Shown here: positions 62,049-64,000 of the stretch, piece after piece
Layout: every line of letters starts with the position of its first letter
Numbering within the stretch: the first letter of the stretch is position 1
Source: Aromatoleum aromaticum EbN1
GTDB taxonomy: Bacteria; Pseudomonadota; Gammaproteobacteria; Burkholderiales; Rhodocyclaceae
Reading direction: 5' to 3'
Assembly (NCBI RefSeq): GCF_000025965.1
Contig: NC_006824.1
Coordinates: 1 to 64,000 of the forward strand
DNA: 64,000 bases
The notes under the pieces: model-generated
What the model was told of the DNA's origin: nothing
Database searches by the model: none
The model's input: only the letters and a program-made list of their open reading frames with translations
Made by a program: the position numbers and the translations under genes

Positions 62049-63980
62049 TCAAGGCGTCGATGTTCCGTGACGGTCGTCCACCCCTGAACTGACACGTATC
62101 GCCATCCATGCTCCGAATACTGCGGCAATTCCCCCAGCTACCTGCACCTGAGGCGAGGGAGTCAACAGGCCGAGTCCCGCGACCAGGAAACACAAGCGCT
62201 GCACAATGCCGAGCGGCCGTTTCCAGAAACCTTCGGCCGCCAGACACAGGCAGGCGACGGCAAGGATCACCGCCAGACAGGCAAATGCAATCTGCAGCGG
62301 CGCTCCCGAGAGCAGAATGCCGTTGTTATACACGAAGGCAAACGGAACCACGAACGCGATCATCGCCATTCTCACCGCCGCCAGGCCGACGGCAAGAGGG
62401 TTGGCGAGCGCGATCGGGGCAGCGGCAAACGCGGCAACGGCGATCGGCGGTGTCATCGCCGACAGGCTAGCGTAATAGACAAGAAACAGATGCGCAGCGA
62501 TCAGCGAAACGCCGAGCTTCGTGAGCGCCGGCGCGACCAGCACCGCGGCGAGGATGTACACGCTGGGGGTCGGCATCCCCATGCCCAGCACCAGTGTGAT
62601 GACTGCGGCGACCACCAGCGACAAAAACAGATCCGTGCCGGCAAGGAGGAAGATGAGTTCGGTCACCTTTGCGCCGAGTCCGGTCATCGACAGCCCGCCG
62701 ACGACCAGCCCCGCGGCGGCACAGGCGGCCACGACCGGCACAACTCGCAGAGTCGCTTCCGCGAGAATCTCATAGAACCCCTTGAAACTGAGACGGGTCT
62801 CGCGCTTGTACATGGCCACCGCGATCACTGCGAGGGTGCCGAATGCGGCGACGAAATTGGGGGAATAGCCAATCAGCAGCGCCACCACCAGAGCGATCAA
62901 CGGGACCAGGAACATCCCTCCTCGTCGCATCGTGTCGCCGAAGGCTGGCACTTTGTCGAGACCGGCGATTCCCAGTTTGAGGGAGTTGAGGTGCACCTGC
63001 AGATAGACGCAGAAATAGTAGAGGAATGCCGGCAGGATCCCTGCAAGTGCGATATCCGTATATCGGATACCGGTGAACTCGGCCATGATGAAAGCAGCCG
63101 AACCCATCACAGGAGGCAGGATGCTGCCGCCCGTGGATGCGGCAACTTCGATTCCGCCGGCAAGGGCGCCCGAGTAGCCGAGCTTTTTCATCATCGGAAT
63201 AGTGATCGACCCGGTCGTGACCACGTCAGCCGTGGGGCTTCCGGAAATGGTCCCGTAGAGTCCGGACGAAACCACCGCGATTTTCGCGGGACCGCCGGGG
63301 CTCTTGCCGCTCACGGCGGAAGCGGCATCGAAGAAGAAATCGCCGCCTCCCGTACGCGACAGAAAGGTTCCGAACAGGCCGAACAGAAAGACATAGGTCA
63401 AAGCGACTCTGATCGGCGCACCAAAGATGCCGTCGGTCGTGAACGCGAGGATATCGAGAAAGTGGAGGTAGTCGATCGAACCGTGGCCAAGCACTCCGGG
63501 CAATCGGTCGCCCCACAGATTGTAGCCAAGAAACACCAGCACGATCGTCGTCAGCCCCGGGCCGACCGTGCGTCGTGTCGCTTCGAGAGTGATGAGCAGC
63601 AGCCCGCTTCCGCAAATAATGTCCCACAAAGTCAGCTCGTCGAGGAGCGTGATCCGGGTCACGATGCGCTCGTTGTGAAACCAGAAATACGCGGAAATTC
63701 CCATGCTCGCCGCTGCGAATAGCAGGTCGCATAGCGGAACCCGCTCCCGGCTCGAGGCTGCGGTCGCCCCGGTTGTCAGAAAGACCAATGCCAGCATCAG
63801 ACCGAGGAATACGATCGTCATCGCATAGATCTGGACAATCTGGATGGTCGTCACCCAGACGATGCCCAGCGCGACCAGCGCAGCAAAGGGTTTGAGAAGT
63901 TTGCCGGCCCAGCTGGCGGGATCTCGGCGCGCACCGGTTGTGAAAAACTTGCTAAAGAAATCGAGGCTCATACTGGACAT
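62049..63980 (-). CDS. TRAP transporter fused permease (TAXI type)
   Basis: 643-aa membrane protein joining the small (DctQ-like) and large (DctM-like) TRAP subunits, with about 17 hydrophobic segments. The large-subunit signatures GLYGTISGSPTADVVTTG, IEVAASTGGSILPPVMGSAA and LGMGMPTPSVYILAAVL, MTPPIAVAAFAAA are clear. ATG 63980 has GGGGAG upstream at the window edge. It needs a periplasmic TAXI binding protein, which should lie just beyond 64000. The transported acid is not deducible. Confidence 0.9.
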   Translation of the reverse strand: MSSMSLDFFSKFFTTGARRDPASWAGKLLKPFAALVALGIVWVTTIQIVQIYAMTIVFLGLMLALVFLTTGATAASSRERVPLCDLLFAAASMGISAYFWFHNERIVTRITLLDELTLWDIICGSGLLLITLEATRRTVGPGLTTIVLVFLGYNLWGDRLPGVLGHGSIDYLHFLDILAFTTDGIFGAPIRVALTYVFLFGLFGTFLSRTGGGDFFFDAASAVSGKSPGGPAKIAVVSSGLYGTISGSPTADVVTTGSITIPMMKKLGYSGALAGGIEVAASTGGSILPPVMGSAAFIMAEFTGIRYTDIALAGILPAFLYYFCVYLQVHLNSLKLGIAGLDKVPAFGDTMRRGGMFLVPLIALVVALLIGYSPNFVAAFGTLAVIAVAMYKRETRLSFKGFYEILAEATLRVVPVVAACAAAGLVVGGLSMTGLGAKVTELIFLLAGTDLFLSLVVAAVITLVLGMGMPTPSVYILAAVLVAPALTKLGVSLIAAHLFLVYYASLSAMTPPIAVAAFAAAPIALANPLAVGLAAVRMAMIAFVVPFAFVYNNGILLSGAPLQIAFACLAVILAVACLCLAAEGFWKRPLGIVQRLCFLVAGLGLLTPSPQVQVAGGIAAVFGAWMAIRVSSGVDDRHGTSTP

Positions 63981-64000
63981 GCTCGGCTCTCCCCAATGCA

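Noticed and set aside
62490-63722. Plus-strand open frame of 410 codons opposite the TRAP permease
   Set aside because: Composition typical of the complement of a membrane protein gene; no motif.

Overview
The window reads as high-GC betaproteobacterial DNA, probably from the Azoarcus/Aromatoleum/Thauera group of denitrifying degraders. That placement is inferred from the KorABC-type oxidoreductase genes and the IncP-1 plasmid backbone; no rRNA or housekeeping marker is present to confirm it. Most of the window is a conjugative IncP-1-type transfer system whose two blocks (Tra2, about 12.0-25.1 kb; Tra1, about 47.3-60.3 kb) lie on either side of accessory DNA, with catabolic or transport genes at both outer ends.

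Region by region. 0.1-10.4 kb: a catabolic cluster with a Tat-exported-looking flavoprotein, two adjacent acyl-CoA dehydrogenase-like subunits, a CBS-domain protein and a three-gene 2-oxoacid:ferredoxin/NAD(P) oxidoreductase (korC, korA, korB; unrelated to the IncP regulators of the same name). It ends in a scrambled etfBA relic and tandem terminators. 10.7-11.8 kb: a duplicated korA 3' end, an IS21-family remnant and a broken trfA replication gene. 11.97-25.1 kb: the trfA promoter, trbA and trbB-trbN plus trbP (mating-pair formation; trbO not seen). 25.6-35.0 kb: a defence island under a palindromic promoter with a DUF4258 protein, an unusual degenerate methylase/specificity fusion, hsdR-hsdM-hsdS and a DUF262/DUF1524 (GmrSD-like) protein. 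35.1-37.3 kb: RHH/PIN toxin-antitoxin, an unknown protein and an intact tyrosine recombinase. 37.5-39.6 kb: a graveyard of gene fragments (YnfA, ABC-2 permease, WYL and LuxR regulators). 39.7-42.5 kb: TfoX-like, ceramidase-like and SagB-type genes. 43.0-44.8 kb: a phage-like remnant with a truncated integrase. 44.9-46.3 kb: a Fic protein behind a repeated operator. 46.4-47.1 kb: toxin and Abi relics. 47.4-60.3 kb: traC, D, E, F, G, H, I, J, oriT, traK, L, M. 60.5-61.3 kb: a decayed IS5-like element. 61.4-64.0 kb: a TRAP-transporter permease with a small ABM-domain membrane protein.

How it fits together. TraI (relaxase), TraJ, TraH, TraK and oriT form the relaxosome. TraG couples it to the TrbB-TrbL mating bridge. 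TraF matures the TrbC pilin. TraC primes the transferred strand. At least five perfect 13-bp KorB-type operators (TTTAGCSGCTAAA) mark the backbone and fall at trbA, trbB, trbJ, traF and traI. The cognate korB/incC/korA control genes and oriV are not in the window, and trfA is destroyed. The element therefore either carries replication and control functions outside the window or has been captured by another replicon. No tRNA, rRNA or CRISPR array was recognised.
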